This document shows positions 1-12,700 of a stretch of 64,000 bases of DNA, piece by piece. Every line of letters begins with the position of its first letter. The stretch's first letter is position 1. The translations under genes were made by a program, and so were the position numbers. This DNA is from Halichondria panicea (taxonomy: Eukaryota; Porifera; Demospongiae; Suberitida; Halichondriidae): NCBI RefSeq assembly GCF_963675165.1, contig NC_087388.1:4779047-4843046 (forward strand). The letters are read 5' to 3'. The notes under the pieces were generated by a model. It saw only the letters and a program-made list of their open reading frames with translations. It did no database searches and was not told where the DNA came from.

Positions 1-85
1 TCTCATAATTATGTTTAGGCAACTGCATGAAGTGACTATTATATAGTACATGCATAAAATTATATGATATAACTGAATTATGCAG

Positions 86-997
86 TTAACTGTGATATGG
101 AGGCTGATACTGGTTCGTGCTTTGCTCTCATCCCTCGCTACTTCTTCAATGCAAAGACTGGAAAGTGTGAGATGTTCACTTACGGAGGTTGTGGTGGAAA
201 CAATAACAACTATAAGACTCTGCAGGAATGCACTCAACAATGCAACCCTAACAGTGGGTTGATTAATTATTGTGGAGTGTAAACGTTGATTTAACGAGTC
301 AATTATATGTTATGGGGCTATACATACATATTTTCACTTTCAGACTGTCCACCATATTGCACTGTGGAGTATTGCTCAGCCCGGCCTACCAGAACAGCAC
401 TTTGTACCCTGTGAGTTCATATACATGCACACAATAGTACAATACATCCGCTTAACTTTCAAACTGTTGTCTAATCTATCAGGAGAGAACCTGAGGGTAT
501 CATGTGTGATGCAAAGTGCCGTGTGACCTACTGTCATACCTGTTACTATGACGATGAGTATCGCCCCCTGATAAGTAGCTGCAAAACGTGCTCTGGTATT
601 GAGAATGAGTTCGACAAGGCCAAGTGTTTCAGAAGGTGGGCGGTGTGTACGAGACGAGCTGATGGAGAGGCCTATCTCAAGGTAAAACTAAAATGTTAAT
701 TGGCATTATGGCGGTTTAGAAATGAGTCGAATAAATATAATTAACAATTACGATAGTAGCTTCCTATATATACGCATGCATGCCTCTATAGATGGAGCCA
801 TCTACAGTTATTATACCAATCCATAATGAGAAGAGAATTAAAGTGGGCATGCATGGAGACGAGGCTGGTAGCCCATAATAATTATGCTGCCCATAGTGCA
901 TGTAGTGTTAGTTGTATTCTCTCTTTGTGCACTTTAGGTACGTGCTCGGGAGAAGACCAGTGAGAAGTTCAAGTGTTACGAGCAACCCTGTGCCTGA
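86..997 (+). CDS. Secreted Kunitz-domain cysteine-rich protein, 3' part
   Basis: Four phase-consistent exons are readable: 86-253, 344-410, 483-681 and 938-997 (TGA at 995-997). The gene starts upstream of the window. The first visible exon encodes a full Kunitz/BPTI domain: six cysteines in the family order, with RYFFN, FTYGGC and a run of Asn where the family has GNxNNF. Kunitz domains are usually serine-protease inhibitors, although some act on channels or only bind. The following exons add about 105 residues with a further 13 Cys, including CDAKC, YCHTC and CKTC, which I do not recognise as a named domain; the protein ends in CYEQPCA. Such a Cys content implies an extracellular, disulphide-bonded product, but the signal peptide lies outside the window. 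The inhibitory (P1) residue cannot be assigned safely from sequence alone. Confidence 0.8.
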
Positions 998-1210
998 CTG
1001 AGCGTCAACAATGAATTGTCCTGTAAATGCGTACAATACTGATCTAGATCTAGCATAATAATTATTAGAACAGTCTATTTACTAGTTATAAAACTTGTTG
1101 TACAATTAGAATTAGTTATCATTGTTCTCATACAGTAACGTCTACGACAACAATATTTGAAGAGTTTTTGCTACAAAAGGTTATGTCAGTATAGCTTATG
1201 TTTTCTTGGC

Positions 1211-1421
1211 TACCGTATAGCGGGTATAATTTTCGTGGGGTAAAATATTCGTTATTTTCGTGGGCAGGCTGACCTCCACGAAATTTTATCGTAGGCGTGG
1301 CTTATCTGAACGTAGGAATGCCGTGCAGCCACGAGACTAAACGAAATTTTTACTCACGAAAACTACCCTTTCTCGAGTTGAACGAATTTTTTACCCCACG
1401 AAACTTACCCGCTATACGGTA
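1211..1421. mobile_element. MITE with ACCGTATAGCGGG terminal inverted repeats
   Basis: The element opens with TACCGTATAGCGGGTA and closes with the inverted form CCCGCTATACGGTA. The inner arms also pair (TTTTCGTGGGGTAAAA against TTTTTTACCCCACGAAA). It has no coding capacity. Related elements with the same ACCGTATAGCG ends lie near 9.6, 29.75, 48.5, 52.8 and 59.1 kb. Confidence 0.8.
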
Positions 1422-1543
1422 TTTTAATATCTATGGATAGTTGACTTTAATTTGTAGAAGGTCAAGTTGGGTAACTGTGGAATTGCGCATGCGCATTGGT
1501 AACCACCCACCAGAAAGCCAGAGGAAAATTTAGGTTATTACTT

Positions 1544-2990
1544 TGTGTAAATGTCACGAAATATGCTGACTATGCATAATTATAATATTAATGTATAATT
1601 ATTATGTTGCGATAATAATGCGTTCTCCTTCTCTGCGTTCTCGTGGTTCTCTTGTTCTCAGGGTTCTCCGCGTTCTCATGGTTCTCCACGTTCTCATAGT
1701 TTTCCGCGTTCTTGGTTCTCCACGTTCTCACGGTTTTCCTGTTCTCCTCGTTCTCATGGTTCTCCTGTTCTCAGCGTTCTCATAGTTCTCCTGTTCTCAG
1801 CGTTCTCATAGTTCTCCCGTTCTCATGGTTCTCCACGTTCTCAGCGTTCTCAGGGTTCTCCTGTTCTCCTCGTTCTCATGGTTCTCCTGTTCTCAGCGTT
1901 CTCATAGTTCTCCACGTTCTCAGCGTTCTCAGGGTTCTCAGCGTTCTCATGGTTCTCCATGTTCTCATGGTTCTCCGCGTTCTCACGGTTCTCTGTGTTC
2001 TCATGGTTCTCCTGTTCTCAGCGTTCTTATCGTTCTCTGTGTTCTCATAGTTTTCCACGTTCTCACGGTTCTCCGCGTTCCCATAGTTCTCCGCGTTCTC
2101 ATAGTTCTCCTGTTCTCATGGTTCTCATGGTTCTCCTGTTCTCCACATTCTCATGGTTCTTCTGTTCTCAGGGTTCTCATGGTTCTCAAGGTTCTCATGG
2201 TTCTTCAGGTTCTCCGCGTTCTCATGATTCTCCTGTTCTCCGCGTTGTCATGGTTATCCGTGTTCTCCTGGTTCTCCTGTTCTCACGGTTCTCCATGTTC
2301 TCTTGTTCTTATGGTTCTCCTGTTCTCAGGGTTCTCCACGTTCTCAGGGTTCTTCTGTTGTCATAATTATGGTTCTTCCGTGAGAACAGAAGAACCATGA
2401 AAACGTGGAGAACCATGAGAACGTGGAGAACCCTGAGAACAGGAGAACCATAAGAACAAGAGAACATGGAGAACCATGAGAACCATGAGAACCCTGAGAA
2501 CGTGGAGAACCATGAGAACGTTGAGAACAGAAGAACCATGAGAACGAGGAGAACCTGAAGAACCATGAGAACCTTGAGAACCATGAGAACCCTGAGAACA
2601 GAAGAACCATGAGAATGTGGAGAACAGGAGAACCATGAGAACCATGAGAACAGGAGAACCATGAGAACGAGGAGAACCCTGAGAACAATAGAACCATGAG
2701 AATGCGGAGAATTATGAGAACGTGGGGAGAACCCTGAGAACAGGAGAACCATGAGAACGTGGAGAACCATGAGAACGTGGAGAACCATGAGAACGCGGAG
2801 AACAGGAGAACTATGAGAACCCTGAGAACAGGAGAACCATGAGAACCCCGAGAACCATGAGAACCCTGAGAACAGGAGAACCATGAGAACCCTGAGAACA
2901 GGAGAACCAGGAGAACGCGGAGAACAGGAGAACGCATTATTAACATAGAATATTATATGCATAGTCAGCATATTTCGTTACATTTACACA
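1544..2990. mobile_element. Foldback element FB1: 9-bp satellite arrays in inverted orientation
   Basis: The outer arms of about 35 bp are inverted copies of each other (TGTGTAAATGT-ACGAAATATGCTGACTATGCAT at about 1544-1577 and its complement ending at 2990). Inside, about 1620-2363 is an array of roughly 9-bp units GTTCTCNNN (NNN often ATG, CAC, AGC, CTG; some units 8 bp). About 2381-2937 is the same array in reverse complement (GAGAACNNN). The centre lies near 2366-2378. The whole could fold into a hairpin of about 700 bp. The architecture matches foldback (FB) transposons, with terminal inverted repeats built of short tandem repeats. No transposase is visible. The long reading frames through it are by-products of the 9-bp period. 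Confidence 0.85.
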
Positions 2991-3709
2991 ATGTCTGTCT
3001 AGGCATAATTATTTTGGGATGTGCGCATGCGTGTTAACAAACGCCAACATTGGTAGCTTTAGCTTCAGCCAAGAAACAGGCCTTCAAGAAAAAAGAAGAG
3101 TGTTGAAGAGCTGAAAATAGAACAGATAACAGATTGACAGGTAAGGCTGGAGGCTGGAGCCATAAGTAGGTAGAATACTACATGTCATCTTTGTAAAAAT
3201 TATAGTGAATCTAAAATACAGTGAAACGTTTAGCTAAACTGCATTCCTATAACAAATAAAAATGTCTACAACTGCTATATAGTATAGGCTAGAAGTTATA
3301 TAGCTACTTACTTGGCAAGGTTTCCGAAATGTGCCGAGATGTGCTTCTATATTTAGGGGGCGTAGCTGGTAGCTTTTCGCTGGCAGGAAGACACTCCCCC
3401 TTGTAGTCACTGCATGCATGGGCCTAATAAGTAACCCACTGACTATACTGTATGCCACCAGACAATCAATTCATGGGGTGTAGTTGGAAGGAACGTAGAT
3501 CTAGATCTACATGCACTCAGGCTATATAATAATTATTTTTGAAGTTGTTGTGTGTAGATCAATGTATATAGATCATATTCACATGGCATGCAACCATAGA
3601 CTACACATGTACGTACATGCAATATACTCATATATATTCATAGTTTTGTGTCCTTAGATCTACACTATATAGTTATTCATCACTCAACCCCCACCTATAC
3701 CAGATCTCA

Positions 3710-6700
3710 ATGCACCTCTCCCCCATGCGATGCAGATTTACTATGGGTTGGCTTGCATTGTTTGCTGTGCTCAGCGCTCTCTGTATAACAACAGAGAGTG
3801 CTCACCTACCAGAGGGAATGGGCAATAAATGCTTTCATGAACCAGGAAAGGTGATTTTTAGCAAATTAAAACAGCTACAGGTACATGCTATAGATCTATA
3901 TATATAGTGCTTTAAGCTTCCTTCAATTAATTATGCACATTCAATTCAGATTTCCGTAATAATTCAGCTTGTAAGATTTTTCTTTCATATTGCAGGTTAC
4001 AGCAAAGGTTCACCAGGGAGGCAGTACAGTTGGTGCTCGAGATAAGAGACAGAGAACATATGAACCTATTAGGATACTCTTCTACTATGACACCACCATT
4101 GACACCATGTGAGTTGCATCCATATACACAATCAATATAACTTGCATGCATGTGCATTGCATACAATTATAGCCAATGTCTGTTCAATTAGCGAACTGGG
4201 CTTTAATATCTACTCCAAAGCACCAAATGCATTTTGACATTATATCTTTTTTTAGGCTGAACCCTACTCAACGGAGCAGACTTCAGGTATGTAACATCAG
4301 ACGCATGTACCATAATAATATATTAATACTTGAGGCATTATTATACAATAACTTACTCCACTGTCACATGTAGGACATTGCCATTCCGACAATAAAAAGT
4401 TTTTTGGAGTCCTCTTTCTCTGTAATCAGAGCCACGAGTCCTATTTTGCTCGAGCGGTAAGTGCTAGTTAATTTTAATGATAAATCAGTCATTATATAAT
4501 CGCTATACTTGGTAAAGGTCGTCATTTATTGTATGTAGAGCAGTGCTATATACGTATTATGCCTGGTTATGTTAGTCAACTGTCCTTTCGATATCTGTCA
4601 CAATTAGCAGGCATAATTTTATTACTCTTGTAGAGAATGTGATGAGCAGTCTTTCTACACGCCTGTTGAAGACCCTAGACAGTGTATTGGACAGTGTGCT
4701 GAAACACCAGTGTGCCATCTGGTACCAATCCCTGAAGATCATCTCAAGGTGCAACGAAATCAGTTCTATCATTGTTTCAACTGTGCAGCTCTATCCAATT
4801 TTACCACGCCCAATTGACAACACAATCAGCACTGGCAATAGTTATTATGTAATGCAGTGACACTGTATTTTGTTTCCTCCGGTCGTTAATTAATGCATGC
4901 CTCGAGTGCATGCACATACGTAGCAAGGTATATACGGCAGTATATGTTTGTGTGTAAACTGCTACAGCTGCTCAATGATCAATAGGTTTCTAGTCATATT
5001 GTCTATAGGATTGTATTTCGTTGATTTAAGGATCATTTCTGGTATACTCTGTTTCGATTGCTTATACTGTTCGTGTAATTAAATTGCAGAGATGTGTTGA
5101 GTGTAACAATGGCAGTGTGTCCAACTGTACGACAAGACCTGGATCAGTGGATGGTCCTGGTGTGTCCGACACTGACCTCATCATCTATGTGTCGGCCATC
5201 GATTGCTCTCCTTTTGGTCCTGGAATTTTTGCGTTTGCTAGTTCCTGTCAACTAGAAAGTGAACTAGATAGGTGAGAATCAACTTAACTCCATGTAAAAC
5301 ATGATAATTATGTGTTCCACAAAACAGTGTTATTCATGCCTGTGTTCAAAGTCTGTTTTACTGTAACAGCTGATGTGTGGTACCATAATTATAATTATAT
5401 CTTTAGTTAATCGGTTACTGCCGTTCGCCATGCATGCATGTGTATTAAGGTATACTGCATCAAAGGATGTATACTATTTGGTCAACTATCCTCATGGAAT
5501 TGTATTCTGATGCAGACCAATTGCCGGCTTTATCAACTTCTGTCCAGGAAGTTATGACAACCTCGATGATGATACTTTAACCAGAAATGGACTCCACGAA
5601 GTGCTACATGTATTGGTAGGCATACATTGTATATACATAATTCGTTAAATAATTACATAACAAAAATCATGCTTGCACAGGTCTTCAGTCCTACACTGTA
5701 TCCATGGTTTCGTGATGAGAACGGTAATCCCAGGACTGAGAGAGATGAATTTGATTTTCCACCTGGGTAAGTAGTATATACATTTTGTATATATAGCCTA
5801 TATTTATTATGGCTCCCATTTTAAAATTTGTCTCATGCATACCAAAATAAGTATAGGATATACCACACCTAAGAGGAGGATATGCACCCTATATATCCTC
5901 CGCTACCGTGGTTACATATCCTGAGGCGGATATCTGACTTATACCACGTGACCGCAGCACTATAAAAGGACCTCCCCCTAGCAACAATTCATCACAATGC
6001 AGACTGCAAAAAAGAACAAGACTATGCCGGATTTTTCAGCCGTCAAAGAGCTAGTTAAGCAACATGTTGACTCTAAGTTTTGTTCTTTACGTTCTCAGAT
6101 AGCCATGAGAATGTGAGAACAGCTTTAACTTTAAGCATTTTCGTTGCGCTGCATGATTATTTTAACGGGAAATTCAATCTAAATAAGAGGCACCAAACAC
6201 GAAGTTACTATAGATCTAAATTTATGGTGCAAATGATCGACCATGATTGTTGCTAAAAGGATGCCAAAAGTTCAATCCATAAATTAATGGGTGAAACAGC
6301 TGAGTGCAGCTTTGCAGCTCTTTTCTCACTTTGCAGCCATGTTCTAGTACAGAGCTAGCTACTAAGTAGAGTAGCAACACTCCATGGATAAGTTTTGCTA
6401 CGCACTGTTCTACAATGGCATTCCAAGTAAGTAAACCAAGAACGAAGCATTATTTTGCAAATCCACAAAGTTGCAATCCAAAAAAACATGAATAAAGCCT
6501 ATACAAATATTAAACACACTACCGTATACCTCGTTTGCGCACGCATAATAATTATACAAACAATCCCTATATGATAGTCAATGGATGTATTGGATGCATT
6601 CATGCATGCACGTATACATGAATTTTATGCATAATTGGTTGTGCTCATTGTATACCTATATATATATAATGCATGCGTTGTGTTGTTGTGTCAGAGACAT

Positions 6701-9700
6701 CCCTTCATGCATACAGTGAGGCTGGTAACACTACAGTACAGACAGAGACGTACACTGATTGGTCAACAAGGAATGGACTTGTCGAACATAACGTTTCCTT
6801 GCTTATCACTCCAAACGCCGTTGTAAGTCAATTCATAATTATATTTTCCTTATGCTGACTACATAATAATAATAATATTAGCTACAGGCACGACCATGCA
6901 TGTACCATTTATTATAATCTATGTGGTATGATCTTGGGATTAATTGGTGGTATTAAGTTGTTGCCCCCCCCCCTTTCTTGCTAGAAAACCAGTGGTCACT
7001 GTAGATTAGCTCGAATAAGATCTGTGTACTCTAGCTCACTCTTTGCACCTTCCAATGAAGTAGGTGTGGCTTGGAGCAGGCACGTCACAGGATATTGTGT
7101 CTACAATCAATTATTGCATAGCTTGCAGAATAGCAGACGAAAACCGTTTCTTTAAATTTCCCCCCTTTTCAAAATTCCTGGATCCGCCCCTGAAGTTTTC
7201 TGGTGCTCAAAGTAACATGTAGACTTTCACTAAGGTTAGTATCAGATGGGCGTGGCCTGTCCATAAGGTTATTTATATTGTCAACCTTCCCTCCGTTTAG
7301 ATGATTGTCATCCACACTGTTGCAGGCTGTGAGTCTTTTTTAACATATCAGGCTAATGGTAGCTATTAGAATGCTATCATGCAGACAGGCTAGAAACCTT
7401 CACAATTGAACTTCTATCTACTTTCTTCAATCCACCTCCATTCATTGTGACGTCATTGTTTTACTGAGCATACGATGTTATCCATATTCCCCAGTTTCTG
7501 GGGAATAGGTGGCGCATGTACAAACAGTCGATACCAACTAGGCCCATCTTCAGTGCGGCCTGGAATCGAGGCTAGACTGCTATATATATTTACTACCGGG
7601 CCAATAAACATGCCTGTGGCACTCATTGCCGTACAATAATTACAGATTGTCATAATGAAGTTTTGACTGTATAATATACCGTATTACTATGACATAAAAC
7701 TTTGCGAGCATTGCCAGATAACTTCAAAAACGAAATCACAAAACCTAAATTTTAACACACGATCCTTGCCAGAACTCAATAGTTAGATCACAAGGGCTGA
7801 TTTGGCTCACATGCAAAGGTTTTTCACCCACAAAATATACGGTAAATGTTATACGTACGTAATCTGTAGTGCTAACTGTCAGAGTAGTAGTCTACACTTT
7901 CAGGAGCAAGCTCGTATCCACTATGATTGTCCTGACATCCATGGTGTTGAACTTGAGAATGGAGGAGGTGAAGGAACAGCTTCTGCTCATTGGGAACTGA
8001 GAACACTTGGAGTAAGTTATTACACTAGGATTATACGCGTTATGGCTATAGATCTTTAGCCAAGACTACTAGTCATCATAAATATTATATAGAATGAAGG
8101 GATGACTGGTTTCCTACTGTTTAGTGCTCCATTCTCAAGAATCACTTTTGGTCTTATGGAGGACAGTGGGTAAGTTATCCCCTTCTATATGCATGGCCTC
8201 GAATTTTAGCAGAGATTCTAAAAGTCTACCGTCAATGCAGCTTAGATGTACCTCTGATGGAAATAACGGTGTTGGTAACTCATTTCCCTCGTTTTTCTGG
8301 GTCCCAACATACTAAGTCTGCACTTAAATTAATGACTTTGGTCCAACTATTATTATTAAAGTACCACGAAAACAATAAAAAGTTGCTAGGATTGGCTTTA
8401 GACAAGTCCTTCAAGCTGTACAAGACCAACATTCCCTGCAGAGATATAACAATTTAAACACAGGATACTTGAAAAGCTACGGAAGTAGTGCCAATTCTAG
8501 TTAAAGCCTGTTGGCTTTAACAATGATAAGAAAGCTCCATGACATGGCCATTCTATCGTAGTGAAGAAAAAATAAACACGTAATACCGCCATTCTGATTT
8601 ACCTTTGTCACATATACTAATGCAATGTGCTATACTAATACAGATGGTATCTTCCAAACTATGAAATGGCCGAGCCTTTGGCCTGGGGCCTGAACACCGG
8701 CTGTGCAATACCTCACGGCAGCTGTAGGGAACACATCACTCAACAACAAGCAAAGTAAGATCTATGCCATCCATTCCTGTCAGTGTGCATTTACATATTT
8801 TAACTGCTTGCTCCATATGTACGCTGCATGTATAATGTAGCTGTACGATCGTGTATACGCAGCTATAATTATTCATGGCCATCAATGACGACAATATATT
8901 TTTGGATCTGCTGAATGGATTGTTTCAGTTGCATTGTAATTATTTACATGCCTATAATCACCAATGTAGTGGAATGAACATATCCCCCTACTGCGATGAA
9001 CTTGATGACACCACTCTTGGGTGTACTGTCAATCATGAGTATATGTCGACTTGTGTCCATTCTAGCCAGGCATTTCCACCTCCCGAGTTTCAAGTGAGTT
9101 GCCATTCTCCCTCAGTTTTTCTGACGATCAATTTTTGCTTTTGCTAGTTTTTCGAACATGAGGCTTGGGGTAGCCCATTTTCAGCACCTGATTACTGCCC
9201 GTTTGAATTAGCCGTTCTTTCGGTAAGTCTTTTGATATATACCTCATTGCTCTCTTGATCTGTCTGCATGTTTATACATGCATGTAGTATAATAGTATGT
9301 TCTATATAAGAGAGACATTTGAAAAAATTTCAGAGCCGTGCATGTGTGCAGTATATACTTGCTAGTATCTGCATGATCATTATATACACCATAATTATAC
9401 ACACACTGCAATTTTTCTTTGTATTCCTTTTATCGGTCCATTAATTAGACAAGATGTTCAGATGTTTCCAACAATCCAATTATAAACGATGGTGGTCAGT
9501 TGTATGGAACTGGCTCTCGCTGCTTCCAGTTGGGCAGAGACTGGACCAAAAACGATAACGGTGTCACTGGAGCGTACAATATGGATGCAGGATGTTATAT
9601 GGTATACCATATATAGCGGGAAATTTTTGTTGGTGCAAATTTTTGTACGAACGACTCTAGACATTCGTATTTTAATACAGCTCAGGATCACTATGTTGAA

Positions 9701-12700
9701 TCTGTAGTTTTAATTTTCATATGATGCTCTTCATACGAAATCTACAAAAATTTCCACAATACGAAACTTAATTACATGCTATACGGTACATGCAGTACCA
9801 TTGATATACCACCCTGGGGGAAATAATGTGTATAATTATGCTTTGTTTTGTGTATGCAAGAAAATTGAGTTCGAGGTACATTGTTCCTTTCTCAAATTGT
9901 GCCCTTTACCCGAGATTCCACATATGCATGTAGTACCCTATTATTGTTGCAGTATAACTGTACATCATCAGGAGTTGAGATCATTCTGGAGGGTGTGTCC
10001 ATTCCGTGCTCTTGTGAAGGAGAAGAGGTGGGGATTTATAACACTAAAACCCACCCAATCTATATATCTGTGCATGCATATTATTCAGCTGAAGTTTATA
10101 CGTCTACTTTTTAATTTGATCATCACATCAACTAAACTACATTCAGGTATAATTATAATTGTGGTTTTTTAAACTCTGTATCCAATAGATTGTTGTGGAT
10201 GTCAATGTCGGCAGTGTTCGTTACCAAGGCTCGTACATCTGTCCATCTTGTGCCAGTGTGTGCTACGTAAGTGAGACCAATTGCAGTATAATAATGTTAG
10301 CAATCTATGTCTTTTTACGCAGGATGACTTGGCAAGTTGTCCATCAACAGGTGTGTATACGTATACGTATTGAACAAGATGGCATGTTTGTTATTGTGAG
10401 TATGAAATTATAGGTATCTTATTAACTGCACAGAACCAGCTCCGTGTCCAGGACAAGTAACTAACTTCACTGCAGGAGGTATACAATTATAAGCCACTCT
10501 GAACACTAGCTCAGATGTAATATTTTTCCATTAGTACCAAGTCCATGCCTATCTAGTCCTTGTGATGTCAATGCTGTGTGTACCAGTGATTTGAATTCTG
10601 ATTTCACGTGTGCCTGCAACTCCGGATATGTTGGAGATGGTTTCACTTGTGACAGTAAGTGTTTTGCATATGCTTTTGAGGTCTATAATCATCATTGCAG
10701 TATTAGCTTCTGGGTCTGGGTCTGGTGAACTTGATTGTAAGTGTAATAGGAGTGTGAAGTGTAGCATCGAGGGGAAGCTGACTGGCCAATCAGAAGCGTG
10801 AGTGTTTCTATACAGTAATTGTGCTTGTTCAATACCACTATCTTATTCTCATGCCAGTAATGTGACTGGTACGGAGCTCATTGTCAAGTGTATTATCATG
10901 TTCTCAAATGAGGGGATTGATACTGGATCAGGCAGCAACTTTGTGATGTAAGGATTTGAGTGTGAATTTCAGCCAACAAAATTGCACGATTTGTTTCCAC
11001 AGAGACGAGTCATTCTTGACTACTGAGTACTTGTCTTTAGGATCTCTCTTATTCCTCTGTACACTGGGGGTGGTAGAAAGGTGAGACAAACTGCCTCAGT
11101 CAATTAATGTAGGTATTGGCTGACATTTCAGATTTTGCATGTAATACTATGTATACTACCACAATTATGTAGTGGACAATAATAATAACTACATGCAATT
11201 ATACCACACTTATACGTCACCACTGATTGACCTCATTGGTCAACAGCTGTAAGATACATAGATAAATTAAGATCAATCTGCCCCAGGCATGCACAGTTTT
11301 CAAATTGTTCAAGAAAGTAAGAGAAGAGAAAGGAGCCATGCTTGACGGTACTAAGACTCAAAGCGACGGCAGAAACACAGAAGCTTCTCTCCAATAAGAT
11401 GGCTACATAAGCCTCCCTGGGTCCATGGGCATTTTTATTTATTCAAGAAGCTTGCAACTCCAGTAAGGGACGTAGAATGGTCAATGTTTGGACCAAGAAA
11501 GCTCTTGAGCATCTGTAGGAGTCGATGTGTTTCTCAACTAGCTCTTTAACGGCTGTAAAATCCGGCATAGTCTTGTTCTTTTTGCAGTCTGCATCGTGGA
11601 TTGAATTATTGCTAGGGGAAGGTTCTTGGATAGTGCTGCGGCAGAGGAGGTAAGCCAAGGTCAACAGGGTCACTTTTATTGATCGTTTATTTGCCTGCTT
11701 AGAAAGCTTGCTATAGCTACCTATAGGATCTATCCAGTGCAGCAAACTAAAATTTATATCCTAGCTACAGATATAATCTCATGAATCAGCCTGCCTGAAG
11801 AGTCAGCTGGCCCCAAAAATTCAGACTAAAGTGCTCAGGCGAACTCTCCAAATGAGACTAAGCTAATTTTCCATTTGAAGAATGCAATCAAAGGTCAAAG
11901 GTTGCAATTAAATCTGAGATCTCTTCTCGCACTTAGCTGGTTCGTATGGGGCGCAATAGCTCAACTGATTTGTGATTATGAAGAGGCTATAGTGGTGGTG
12001 TATAAACCCAGGGGCGCGAGGGTAAACTCAAGTTTTACATGTATTAAACATAAGTCCACGTGGTGTTTTAATTAATTATTGACACTGATTGGCGTACCTC
12101 CTCTGGTGCTGCGGTCTTGTGGTATAAGTCAGATATACCACACCTACTCGCGGAGGATATGCACTCCATATATCCTCTTAGTTGACACTTGTGGTATATC
12201 CTATACGCATATAGTAGAGAAGTAGAGTCATTTCATCTTTGGAAAGTTGTTACTGTATTGTTTGTTTCGAAACTAACCATAACTATTTTCTTGTAGCAAT
12301 CTTACTGATTGTGCAGTGCCAAATGGAACTATTCAGAGGTAAGTGTTCTTTAATTTGTAATCTATGACGTTATACTTATATTCCCTCACATGTGGCAACT
12401 CTGCAACTAGTATTCGTCAGTTAACGTAAGTTTCTTCATTTTGTTTCCATGCAATTGTTAATTTGTTTCTTGTGCATGCCTTTTCAGGTACATTAAGAAT
12501 GATGGATCTTTTAGCAGCTGCCATAATGTGACAGTTGACAGTAATGACCAATTGTAAGTCAAAACCAAGTACAATGGTTGGGTAATCGAGTTATCCTATA
12601 GCGATAAGTATAATGTGTTAACTGCATTAGTTTTGTGAAGCTCAGGAAACGTTCAACTCTCAAATTTTTGATACGGGAAGTTGTTAACTTGAATGTATGA

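Noticed and set aside
1620-2937. CRISPR-like direct repeat array
   Set aside because: Units are only about 9 bp with no unique spacers, they occur in inverted orientation, and the context is animal nuclear DNA.
1591-2971. Several long reading frames (up to 220 codons) on both strands, rich in VLMVLHVL, FSWFS or RSHGSP repeats
   Set aside because: They arise because the 9-bp satellite is a multiple of three and lacks stops in several frames. Composition and overlap on all frames show no coding selection.
7000-7200. Separate gene in protease intron 9
   Set aside because: A poly-C run and an ending TGGATCCGCCCCTGAAG look like a decayed hAT-type element end; no supported reading frame.
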